A stretch of 64,000 bases of DNA from Hymenobacter rubidus (GTDB lineage: Bacteria > Bacteroidota > Bacteroidia > Cytophagales > Hymenobacteraceae). The notes beneath the pieces were generated by a model. It made no database searches and was not told the DNA's origin. It saw only the letters and a program-made list of their open reading frames with translations. Location: assembly GCF_016734815.1 (NCBI RefSeq), contig NZ_JAERQF010000025.1, positions 1 through 64,000 of the forward strand, read 5' to 3'. Positions within the stretch are counted from its first letter, which is position 1; each line of letters opens with the position of its first letter. Below are positions 7,963 to 15,305 of the stretch, in pieces. A program made the position numbers and the translations under genes.

Positions 7963-8193
7963 CTACATTTTGTCTTTCATCTTGTCGTCCTTCATCATCT
8001 TGCCATCGTGTTTCATCATTTTGCCGTCTTTCTTCGCCATTTTATCGTGCATCATTTTGCCGTCGTGCTTCATCATCTTGCCGTCGCCTTTCACTTCTTT
8101 TTTAGCCATTTTGCCATCGACTTCTTGCGCGTGAGCGGCCAGGAACGTACATGACAGGGCGACGGCCGAAGCCAGTTTCAGGAGGGTCTTCAT
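7963..8193 (-). CDS. secreted pentapeptide MXKDX-repeat protein
   Basis: 76 residues from ATG 8193. The signal peptide ends near AAHAQ (about 23). The mature part is almost wholly Met, Lys, Asp, Gly and His in DGKMM / KHDGKMM units, matching the MXKDX-repeat family. Such chains are disordered; the many Met and His residues make metal (copper) binding plausible, but that is inference. The longer upstream reading frame is an artefact of the open 5' region. It is divergent from rlpA with a 69-bp shared spacer. Confidence 0.75.
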   Translation of the reverse strand: MKTLLKLASAVALSCTFLAAHAQEVDGKMAKKEVKGDGKMMKHDGKMMHDKMAKKDGKMMKHDGKMMKDDKMKDKM

Positions 8194-8215
8194 GGTTTTG
8201 GTTGGGGTTAGGGGG

Positions 8216-8248
8216 TTGGGTAAAAATCTGAACGAAAGGTTAGCTTTG
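8216..8248 (+). promoter_or_regulatory. promoter of the RlpA gene
   Basis: TTG at 8216-8218 and TAGCTTTG at 8241-8248 with a 22-base spacer, fitting the Bacteroidota -33/-7 pattern. The start codon is at 8263. Confidence 0.6.
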
Positions 8249-8262
8249 ATTGTAAATTTCAG

Positions 8263-8700
8263 ATGAAGTTGACCGAAAAAGCCAAAATTCTGTATGTCCG
8301 ACATTGCCTGTTGCTATTGTTGGCACTGGCGCTGCTGGCCTCGTGCGGCGGCAGCCGTAGCGCCAGCAATAGCAGCAAGGCCCCGCGCGGGGCGGCGGTG
8401 CAGAAAGGGCTGGGCTCGTACTACGCCGACAAATTCAACGGGCGGCCCACGGCCAGCGGCTCCATCTATCGCCCCGGCCAGATGACGGCGGCCCACAATA
8501 CCCTGCCTTTCGGCACCGTCATCCGGGTCACCAATACCCGCAACGGCCGCTCAGTGGACGTAACCGTGACCGACCGCGGCCCGCACACCAAAGGCTACAT
8601 CGTGGACGTATCGCGCCGCGCCGCCGTGCAGCTCGACATCATCGAGGCCGGCGTGGTACCGGTCTTGGTTACCGTCATCAAACCCGCCAGCGCGCCCTAA
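8263..8700 (+). CDS. rlpA: septal ring lytic transglycosylase RlpA-family lipoprotein
   Basis: 145 residues. A lipobox LLASC near residue 28 predicts a lipid anchor. The double-psi beta-barrel follows: GLGSYYADKFNGRPTASG, MTAAHNTLPFGTVIRVTN, and SVDVTVTDRGP containing the catalytic-type Asp. It has no SPOR domain, so it is the short version. The family cuts denuded glycan strands or is inactive in some species. The neighbouring GH25 gene also acts on peptidoglycan. Confidence 0.85.
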   Translation: MKLTEKAKILYVRHCLLLLLALALLASCGGSRSASNSSKAPRGAAVQKGLGSYYADKFNGRPTASGSIYRPGQMTAAHNTLPFGTVIRVTNTRNGRSVDVTVTDRGPHTKGYIVDVSRRAAVQLDIIEAGVVPVLVTVIKPASAP

Positions 8701-8733
8701 ACCGCCGGTCATTCTCCTGCTAATTCCTGCCCC

Positions 8734-8928
8734 ATGAACATTCGCAAAAAAGTGCGCTGGACCCTGCCGCCCGGCACCAACCGCTACGCCGCCCTCGACC
8801 TCTGGGTGCCCGCCGCCGAAGACGAAGGTTGGAGCGAAGACGAGGTGCAATACGTCATCAACGAAGTGGTGGAAGCCGACGACGATGCCGCCGGCCTGGA
8901 AGTACTGGCCTGGTACACCGCCAAGTAG
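8734..8928 (+). CDS. small hypothetical protein
   Basis: 64 residues beginning MNIRKKVRWTLPPG, with an acidic C-terminal helix (EVQYVINEVVEADDD). Base composition and codon use match its neighbours. It lies 33 bases after rlpA, so it is probably co-transcribed. No recognised domain. Confidence 0.55.
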   Translation: MNIRKKVRWTLPPGTNRYAALDLWVPAAEDEGWSEDEVQYVINEVVEADDDAAGLEVLAWYTAK

Positions 8929-8946
8929 TAGCTGCCTCGAGAGGCC

Positions 8947-9042
8947 GTCATGCAGAGCGTAGCGAAGCATCTCGCGTGCCTTGGTAAACCAATCGATTGA
9001 ATTACTGCTCCACGCGAGATGCTTCGCTGCGCTCTGCATGAC
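8947..9042. repeat. palindrome family I, copy B
   Basis: Arms of about 32 nt beginning GTCATGCAGAGCG and containing GAAGCATCTCGCG. The loop includes CCAATCGATTGAATTACT. It sits between convergent genes and may terminate both. Confidence 0.9.
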
Positions 9043-9080
9043 TGTTCTTTTGCACAACTGCTCAACGGAACCCAATAAGG

Positions 9081-11585
9081 TTAGCCACCGATATCGATGC
9101 CAGTGGGGGCAGCGGGCTGGTCGGCGCGGGGGCGGCGGCGCGGGGCCTGGTCGCTGCCGAAGCGGTAGGTGAAGGTGAGGAAGCCGATGCGGGTTTCTCG
9201 CTTGATTTGGATGTGGAAATCCAGGCCCGGCGCGTAAGCCTGCACCTCAAACAGCTGCGTGTTGAACACGTCCGAAACCCGCAGCGAGAGCGTGCCCCGG
9301 TCCTTGAGCACGTCTTTTTTCAGGGCCACATCAGTAAAATAGATGGGTTCCAGCCCGCCCAGCGTGGGCCCTACCTGGCGCGAGCGGTAGGTGCTGGTGA
9401 GCTGCACATCGAAGCCCTTGACGGGGGTGATGGTGGTATTGAGGCGGCCGGAATAAGCGAGGTTGCGGTTGTCGGCCTCGTTGTTGAGCATCGACGACAG
9501 CTCGTTGCGGTAAAGCGAGCCGTTGGCCACCACGCGCCACCACTTGGCCAGGGGCAGGTTGAGGCTGACTTCCAATCCATAAGTGCGGTTGTGGCCCACG
9601 TTGATGTAGGACGTGCGCGTGATGGTAGCATTTTGGGTGGCGACGCTGCCCTGGGCATTGCGGCGGGTGGCGGCCGTATCCACGTCTCGGAAGCGCTGAA
9701 TGGAATTGTTGGTTTGGCGGAAAAAGGCGGTGCTGGTGAGGGTGATTTCGCCCCAGTTTTTCTGGTGGCCCAGTTCCAGGGCGTTGATGTTTTCGGGCAG
9801 CAGCCGGATGTTGCCCACGCGGTAGTTGCGGGGGTCGCCGTAGTTGGGGAAGGGCAGCAGAATGGGCAGGTCGGGCCGGTTGATGCGGCGGGCGTAGCTG
9901 AGCTGCAACCGCTGCTCGTGGGCCAGCGCCCGCGCCACCGTGGCGCTGGGAAACAGGTTGAAATAGGAGCGCGCAAACTTCTCGCCCGTGGTGCGCAGCA
10001 GCCCAACGGTGGCCGTGTACTCTACCCGCAATCCGGCCTGCACCGTGAAGGGCCCGAATTCGTTCTGCGCCTGCCCATACGCGGCCGGAATGACTTCGGT
10101 GTAGCGGTAGCTATTCGAGAGCGCATCGAGGCGCAGCAGCTGCCCATCGGCCGCGGCACGCAAGAAATCGAGGGTGCCGTCGGTGCTGCGGTAGGTGGTT
10201 TTCAGGCCGGTTTCCATCCGTCCTTTTTCGCCGATGGGGTTCACGTAGTCAGCCTGGACCGCGCCCTGCCGGATGGCGAAGCTGGTGTTCTGCTGCTGAC
10301 GCAGGCTGGTGGGCAAGTCGGGATTTTGGTACTGCTCTACCAGCTGCTCGCCATTTACGGGCGTGAAAATGGCGCTGGCGGTTAATTCCCGGCGCTTTTT
10401 GGCGGCCCAGGTGCGGCGGTAGTCCACCGAAAAATCGGCCGAAGCGGAATGCGAAGCCGTGTAGTTGCGGCTGTATACGCTGTTGGTTTCCACCCGGTTG
10501 GGCTGGCCGGGGCTGCGGAACGTGGTGGCGAGCTGGCCAGTTTGCTCCTCTGGGGTATTCACGCGGTTCAGGCGCGGCACGGCCGTGAGGGTCAGCGTTT
10601 GCTCGGGGCTGAGGACGTAATCCAAGCCCAGGCGCAGGGCGTGCGTGAGGCTGCCCGCCCGGTTGTCGTAGTGCAGCAGGGCGTCGGTGCTGCGGTCGTC
10701 GGTGGCCGAAATCTGAGCCGTGGTGTAGTGGTTGGTAAGGTGGTCCTGCCGGAAATCGTAGCTGCCAAAGTAGTTGGCCTTGCCCTGCCAGCGGTTCAGG
10801 CTCACGGAGGTGTTGTATTTGTCGCCGGTGCCCACAGTGGCCGCTGCCTGCCCGTTAAAACCGTCTTTCTTCTGCTTTTTGAGCACAATGTTGATGATGC
10901 CGCCCGCACCTTCGGCGTCGTAGCGAGCCGAAGGATTGGTCATCACCTCCACGGTTTCAATCTGGCTGGCCGGAATCTGCTCCAGGTTCACGGAGCGCCC
11001 CCCACCGGCCGCGCCCGTGGGTTTGCCGTCGATGTAGATGGTCACGTTGGGGGTGCCGCGCAGGCTCACGGTGCCGTTCTGGTCCACGCTCACGGAGGGC
11101 ACATTTTGCAGCACGTTCACGGCGGTGCCGCCCACGCTGGTCAGGTCCTTGGCCACGTTGATAACCTTTTTGTCGAGGTCGTCCTGCACCACGGCCCGCT
11201 GGGCCTGCACCGTCACCGAGCCCAGCTGCGTGGCCGTGGCGGGCAGCCGGAGCGTGCCCACCGAAACCTCCGGTGCCCCCGCCGACAGCACCACCGCCCG
11301 GCGCACCACGCGGTAGCCCAACGCCGATACGCGCAGCTGGTACGTGCCCCAAGGCACTTTGCTGATGATAAACGTACCCGTCTCTGTGGTTTGGGCAGCG
11401 GTTACCAGCGTCGAGTCGGCGGCGTACAGGAGCACGCCAGCAAACGGGACCGGCAGCCCGGTGCCGGCATCATGCAACGTGCCGCGCACCACTCCGCCCG
11501 ACTGCGCGGACGCACCCAGCGAAAACAGCAGCAACAGGCTCCAGCAGCAGCGCTGCGCCAAGCGGGCAAGAACAGTCCCCATCAT
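9081..11585 (-). CDS. outer membrane beta-barrel receptor (TonB-dependent-like, OMP_b-brl_3 type)
   Basis: 834 residues with a signal peptide ending near GASAQ. A carboxypeptidase-regulatory-like domain occupies about 30-110 (VRGTLHDAGTGLPVPFAGV), and a plug-like region about 120-240 (NVLQNVPSVSVDQNGTVSLRG, then IETVEVMTNPSARYDAEGAGGIINI). A long barrel follows to the end. It lacks a SusD partner, so it is probably a stand-alone receptor of the family 3 barrel group. The ligand is unknown. It starts 31 bases after the stop of the NTF2-fold gene on the same strand. Confidence 0.87.
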   Translation of the reverse strand: MMGTVLARLAQRCCWSLLLLFSLGASAQSGGVVRGTLHDAGTGLPVPFAGVLLYAADSTLVTAAQTTETGTFIISKVPWGTYQLRVSALGYRVVRRAVVLSAGAPEVSVGTLRLPATATQLGSVTVQAQRAVVQDDLDKKVINVAKDLTSVGGTAVNVLQNVPSVSVDQNGTVSLRGTPNVTIYIDGKPTGAAGGGRSVNLEQIPASQIETVEVMTNPSARYDAEGAGGIINIVLKKQKKDGFNGQAAATVGTGDKYNTSVSLNRWQGKANYFGSYDFRQDHLTNHYTTAQISATDDRSTDALLHYDNRAGSLTHALRLGLDYVLSPEQTLTLTAVPRLNRVNTPEEQTGQLATTFRSPGQPNRVETNSVYSRNYTASHSASADFSVDYRRTWAAKKRRELTASAIFTPVNGEQLVEQYQNPDLPTSLRQQQNTSFAIRQGAVQADYVNPIGEKGRMETGLKTTYRSTDGTLDFLRAAADGQLLRLDALSNSYRYTEVIPAAYGQAQNEFGPFTVQAGLRVEYTATVGLLRTTGEKFARSYFNLFPSATVARALAHEQRLQLSYARRINRPDLPILLPFPNYGDPRNYRVGNIRLLPENINALELGHQKNWGEITLTSTAFFRQTNNSIQRFRDVDTAATRRNAQGSVATQNATITRTSYINVGHNRTYGLEVSLNLPLAKWWRVVANGSLYRNELSSMLNNEADNRNLAYSGRLNTTITPVKGFDVQLTSTYRSRQVGPTLGGLEPIYFTDVALKKDVLKDRGTLSLRVSDVFNTQLFEVQAYAPGLDFHIQIKRETRIGFLTFTYRFGSDQAPRRRPRADQPAAPTGIDIGG

Positions 11586-11616
11586 TAGTTGAGCTAAAAA
11601 GCAGATTCCACAGGTA

Positions 11617-12132
11617 CTACTGCTTCACAGGGTTATAGGCCGCGGCGGCTTGGTTGATGTCGGACACCTGCGCGGTCGAAATCAGCCATTTTTCCTGCTG
11701 CTTCAACACCGTGTAGGTAATCATGGCCTGGTTGTCGCCCTGGCGGTTGTATTCCTGGTCCACGCCATCGGGCGGGTAATACCGGCCGATGTACACCACC
11801 TGATGCACCACGGCCACGGTCGGCGCCGCAAAGCGCACCGACACCTGTTCGCTGCGCAGCAGGGTATTTTTAAACATGCCTTCGTGGTAGGCTTGCAGGG
11901 CCTGGCGCACGGCGGCGCGGCCCTGCCACCACATGCCCACGTTGGTCACCCAGTCCACATCGGGCGTGGTGTAGGTGGCCAGGTCGCTGTAATTGTGGTT
12001 GTTCCAGCTTCGGACGCAGGCACTCACCGTGGCGCGCACCGCCGTTTCATCGGGGCTGAGTACCGGGGCTTTCTGGCCTTGCGCTTTGCCAACCAGTCCC
12101 ACTACCAACAGGAATAGACCTAGGAACTTCAT
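11617..12132 (-). CDS. secreted SnoaL/DUF4440-like (NTF2-fold) protein
   Basis: 171 residues from ATG 12132. The signal peptide is MKFLGLFLLVVGLVGKAQGQ. The domain runs TAVRATVSACVRSWNNHN (helix 1), VDWVTNVGMWWQGRAAV, and a final strand KWLISTAQVSD, typical of DUF4440/SgcJ ketosteroid-isomerase-like folds. Function unknown. It is the first gene of an operon with the beta-barrel receptor. Confidence 0.75.
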   Translation of the reverse strand: MKFLGLFLLVVGLVGKAQGQKAPVLSPDETAVRATVSACVRSWNNHNYSDLATYTTPDVDWVTNVGMWWQGRAAVRQALQAYHEGMFKNTLLRSEQVSVRFAAPTVAVVHQVVYIGRYYPPDGVDQEYNRQGDNQAMITYTVLKQQEKWLISTAQVSDINQAAAAYNPVKQ

Positions 12133-12284
12133 TATAAAGAATCGAAAATTGGAGTTGAGAAAACCAATCACCAGCACAGCTCACCGCCCAAGGCTTTAAC
12201 ATCAGGCGGAAAAAAGCTCATAAAAATGGTGCATTGAATTAAAGTTAATATATATTATTCTATACGCAAACCAGCTATAAGTCG

Positions 12285-12329
12285 AAACGCCCGAAACTGC
12301 CCTATTGAGGCGGTTTCGGGCGTTTTTAT
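12285..12329. terminator. strong hairpin, terminator-like
   Basis: AACGCCCGAAACTGCC pairs with GGCGGTTTCGGGCGTT (one wobble) around a 7-base loop. The better T-run is on the plus strand, although the only nearby 3' end is that of the minus-strand gene at 12376. It may act in both directions. Confidence 0.65.
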
Positions 12330-12375
12330 TCGCTATTATTGTTTTGCTGCTGCTGGTTTATGCCGCTACTTCCGG

Positions 12376-12759
12376 CTATTGGCGGCGGCTGGGCGCAGGG
12401 GTCGGCTGCCACGCGGCGCGCAGCCACGCGCCCGCCAAGGCCGCTAGCCCACCCGCTAGTCCCGCCACCACCCCCGCCACCAGTACCAAGGCCGGCACCG
12501 AACCGCCCAATGGCAGCAGCTGCGCCACCCGATGCGCCAACAAGCCCTCGTTCTGGTGGGCCAGCCACGCGGCCGGCAGTACCCAACTCAGTCCGCCCCC
12601 GCTAAAGCCTGCCCAAAACGCCACCCGGCCCGAGGGCGCTATGGCCAGCCCCACCACAAACGCCACCACGGCCACGCTCCACCACGGCAAATCCAGCTGC
12701 ACGGCAGATGCCAGCACCAAAATGAGTATTGGCAAAAGCCAGGGATTGCGCCAGTTCAT
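12376..12759 (-). CDS. small integral membrane protein, unknown
   Basis: 127 residues, very hydrophobic, with about four membrane segments (8-25, 28-44, 47-66, 87-113) and a Pro/Arg-rich tail. The start MNWRNPWLL is typical of small inner-membrane proteins. I do not recognise the family. It follows the SRAP gene on the same strand but is separated from it by the 12775-12895 repeat. Confidence 0.55.
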   Translation of the reverse strand: MNWRNPWLLPILILVLASAVQLDLPWWSVAVVAFVVGLAIAPSGRVAFWAGFSGGGLSWVLPAAWLAHQNEGLLAHRVAQLLPLGGSVPALVLVAGVVAGLAGGLAALAGAWLRAAWQPTPAPSRRQ

Positions 12760-12774
12760 GCCGGCAAAGGTAAA

Positions 12775-12895
12775 CGCTGCGCTTAATGAAGAATGAGGAA
12801 TGAATAATTAGCTGTCAGGGCCAAAATTCTTCATTCTTCATTCTTCATTCTTCATTCTTCATTCTTCATTCTTCATTCTTCATTAAGCGCAGCGT
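12775..12895. repeat. inverted repeat with eight tandem ATTCTTC units
   Basis: ACGCTGCGCTTAATGAAGAA near 12775 is repeated inverted near 12874-12894. The right side holds eight perfect 7-mers ATTCTTC at 12826-12881. The tandem tract is prone to slippage. It supplies the end of the SRAP gene (Asn-Glu-Glu and stop). The same word recurs at 44991-45073. Confidence 0.9.
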
Positions 12896-13547
12896 CCAGC
12901 ACTTCGGCATCGTTATTCGCCGGCGAATTCACGCGCTTGCTGATGACGTACTCGCGCATGGCCGCCGCGTCGTAGGGCAGCAGCAATTGCTGGTGAGCGG
13001 CCAGGCCCAGGCCGTCGTCCAGCCAGGCGCGCTCGGCGGCGCGGGTGGGCAGGATGACGGGCATGCGGTTGTGGATATTGGCCATCAGGGCGTTGGGCTC
13101 GGTGGTGATGATGGTGAAGGTAGGATGCAGCTCGCCGGTGCTGCGGTCCAGCCACTCGTCCCACAGGCCGGCAAAGGCGAACGGCTGCTCGTCGCGCAGC
13201 AAAATGCGGTGCGGCACCTTGCCCGCCGGCGTAGCCTGCCACTCAAAGAAGCTGTCGGCCAGCACCAGGCAGCGCCGCCGCCCCAGCAGCTGCCGAAACG
13301 AAGGCTTCTCGGCCAGCGTCTCGGCGCGGGCATTGATGGGCTTGGGGCCGGCAGCGGGGTCCTTGCTCCAGCTGGGCACCAGGCCCCAGCTCAGCAGCTG
13401 AATCTGGCCGGGCGCGGCGTTGGTGATGATGGGCAGGCGCTGCGAAGGCGCGGCGTTGTAGGTCGTGGGGGCCGGCTCGGTGAACTGGGCGTCGAAACGC
13501 TGCTCAATGGCGGGCGCGGGGGCAATGAAGGTGTAGCGGCCACACAT
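12873..13547 (-). CDS. SOS response-associated peptidase, SRAP family (YedK/HMCES type)
   Basis: 224 residues. The catalytic Cys2 (MCGRYTF) forms the thiazolidine crosslink to abasic sites in single-stranded DNA. The other family residues are present: Asn31 in YNAAP, INARAET at 71-77, Glu102 in FFEW and His159 in HNRMP. It protects abasic sites at forks and can self-process. The C-terminal residues ALNEE are encoded by the adjoining tandem-repeat element, downstream of the conserved domain. Confidence 0.92.
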   Translation of the reverse strand: MCGRYTFIAPAPAIEQRFDAQFTEPAPTTYNAAPSQRLPIITNAAPGQIQLLSWGLVPSWSKDPAAGPKPINARAETLAEKPSFRQLLGRRRCLVLADSFFEWQATPAGKVPHRILLRDEQPFAFAGLWDEWLDRSTGELHPTFTIITTEPNALMANIHNRMPVILPTRAAERAWLDDGLGLAAHQQLLLPYDAAAMREYVISKRVNSPANNDAEVLDAALNEE

Positions 13548-13730
13548 GGGAAAGAGAGGAAAGCAACCAGAAGCTTACGCGCTGATACCCGCCTTCGTTG
13601 GCAGCCGAAATAGCGACTGAAATTGTGATGGGCTGCTCAGGGCCAAAAGCCTGAACGGTGCAACCGCCCAAACTTCGGCAGCTATCGCAGTTGCGCAGCT
13701 GGCTGCGTTACTTTGACAAATTTTTTTCGC

Positions 13731-15170
13731 ATGGCCCATTCCCTCCCTCATCAACCACGAGTCGTTTCAAAAGTGGGGTTCTTTCTTTGGGCCATTGCTG
13801 CCTTATGGCTGATTTCGGGCATTGGCTCGCGGGCACGGGCCCAGGTTTTCTTTGGCAAAAGCGGCCCGGTGACCGACTTTACGGGCCGCGACGAGGCCGT
13901 CCGGTTTCCTTTGGTGGTGGAGGGGCTGGCGGCCCGGACTACGGCGCAGTTTGGGCTGGAAGGCGCCTGCCTCAGCATCACGCACCCCAAAACGGCCGAT
14001 TTGAAAATTGAGCTGCTGGCCCCGGACGGCACCAGCGTCTGGCTCACCAACCGCAACGGCGGCGACCACGGCGCCGACTACCGCGCCACCTGCTTCCGCA
14101 TGGACGGCTTCAACGGCTACGTGTACGAAGGCAAGTCGCCCTTCACCGGCACCTACATTCCCGATGGTAAGCTGCAATTCTTCAACCAGGGCCTGAACCC
14201 CAACGGAACGTGGTACCTGCTGGTGCACGACCTGGCCGCCGGCAATGCGGGCAGCCTCGACCAATGGAGTCTCAGTTTCGGCCCGCACCCGGCCCAGCCC
14301 GATTTTGCACCCTGCAACCCCAAAAGCGCCGCCGCCTGCCGCTGCCCCGATGGCACGGGCACCTGCGATTTGCTGCCCGACCTGGTGGTTTCGGAAAAGA
14401 TTCTGCGCGAGCTGCACCAGGAATACGGCGCCTCCGATGCCACTTACCCGCGCCAGATTCGGCTGGCCGTGGCCACGGCCAATATTGGCTGGGGCCCCAT
14501 GGAAACGCGTGGCACCGGCCGCTGGACCTGCGGCGCGCAACCCGCCAAAGACGGCCGCGTGACTTGCCCCGACGGCCAGCGCGCCCGCCAGGAAATTGTG
14601 CAGGTGATTTACCGCCGCGAAGGCGACCGCCTGGCCTCGCGCACCCGCGTGGCCGGCAGCAACTACTTCGACGAGCGCCCCGGCCACAACCACTACCACG
14701 CCGATGCCTGGGTCGACTTTACCCTGCGCCGCCGCCTCCCGCGCCAGCCCGACCCGCGCCGCTGGCCCGTGCTGGGCAAGGGTACCAAAGCCAGCTACTG
14801 CCTCTTCGACTCGGGCAACTGCGGCGAGGCCGACGGCGTGTGCCAGAACGGCCGCGGCCAAACCGTGGGCCAAGGCACCTTGCCCAATTTCGGCTTTGGG
14901 CACTACGTGGATTGCGAGGCCGCGACCCAGGGAATTTCCGTGGGCGGCATCGACCACTACGGCATCAGCTTCGAGGGACAGGCCATTCCTATTCCGATGG
15001 GGACGCCCAACGGGAGCTACTACATCGTGGTGGAAGTAGACCCGTTGAACCTGTACCAGGAATCGGACGAAACCAACAACGTAGTGGCCATCCCCATCGA
15101 GTTGAAGCTGCAATCTACTGCAACTAAATCACTGAATACCAACAGAAGGTTAGTACCAAAAAAGCAATAG
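13731..15170 (+). CDS. secreted lysyl-oxidase-like protein with an N-terminal P-domain-like region
   Basis: 479 residues from ATG 13731; a TTG at 13713 overlaps a -7-like TTACTTTG and is not the start. The signal peptide ends near RARAQ. About 45-185 resembles a proprotein-convertase P domain (LSITHPKTADLKIELLAPDG, GTWYLLVHDLAAGNAGSL). From about 215 there is a bacterial lysyl-oxidase-type domain: LPDLVVSEKILRE, RLAVATANIGWGP, and a copper-site motif H319-x-H321-x-H323 (GHNHYHADAW), then YYIVVEVDPLN. Cross-linking or amine oxidation outside the cell is inferred only. There is no T9SS tail. Confidence 0.75.
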   Translation: MAHSLPHQPRVVSKVGFFLWAIAALWLISGIGSRARAQVFFGKSGPVTDFTGRDEAVRFPLVVEGLAARTTAQFGLEGACLSITHPKTADLKIELLAPDGTSVWLTNRNGGDHGADYRATCFRMDGFNGYVYEGKSPFTGTYIPDGKLQFFNQGLNPNGTWYLLVHDLAAGNAGSLDQWSLSFGPHPAQPDFAPCNPKSAAACRCPDGTGTCDLLPDLVVSEKILRELHQEYGASDATYPRQIRLAVATANIGWGPMETRGTGRWTCGAQPAKDGRVTCPDGQRARQEIVQVIYRREGDRLASRTRVAGSNYFDERPGHNHYHADAWVDFTLRRRLPRQPDPRRWPVLGKGTKASYCLFDSGNCGEADGVCQNGRGQTVGQGTLPNFGFGHYVDCEAATQGISVGGIDHYGISFEGQAIPIPMGTPNGSYYIVVEVDPLNLYQESDETNNVVAIPIELKLQSTATKSLNTNRRLVPKKQ

Positions 15171-15269
15171 CTCGAAAAACAGCTGGACGTTCAAGGAGTG
15201 TCAGGACATGTTCAACGAGCGAAAAAGCATATTCAGCTAACATTATATAAGGTCTGCTGTAGGCGAAAT

Positions 15270-15277
15270 TATTTTTG
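15270..15277 (+). promoter_or_regulatory. -7 element TATTTTTG before the T9SS protein gene
   Basis: Exact TAnnTTTG match, 28 bases before the ATG at 15306. It implies transcription separate from the lysyl-oxidase-like gene. Confidence 0.5.
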
Positions 15278-15305
15278 GGAAAACTCATCCCATAAGGTAA
15301 CGTCT

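Noticed and set aside
8314..8496. Minus-strand frame over rlpA
   Set aside because: Shadow of the rlpA gene; no start context or domain.
9207..10385. Long plus-strand frames over the beta-barrel receptor
   Set aside because: No start context, no domain, and the minus-strand gene is well supported.
12826..12881. Eight tandem 7-mers as a possible CRISPR
   Set aside because: Units are 7 bp without spacers; it is a slippage-type tandem repeat. No CRISPR array was found.
13803..15113. Open minus-strand frame of 436 codons
   Set aside because: It lies wholly over the lysyl-oxidase-like gene, has no family pattern, and is rich in Ala, Gly, Val and Arg, as expected from a shadow frame in high-GC DNA.
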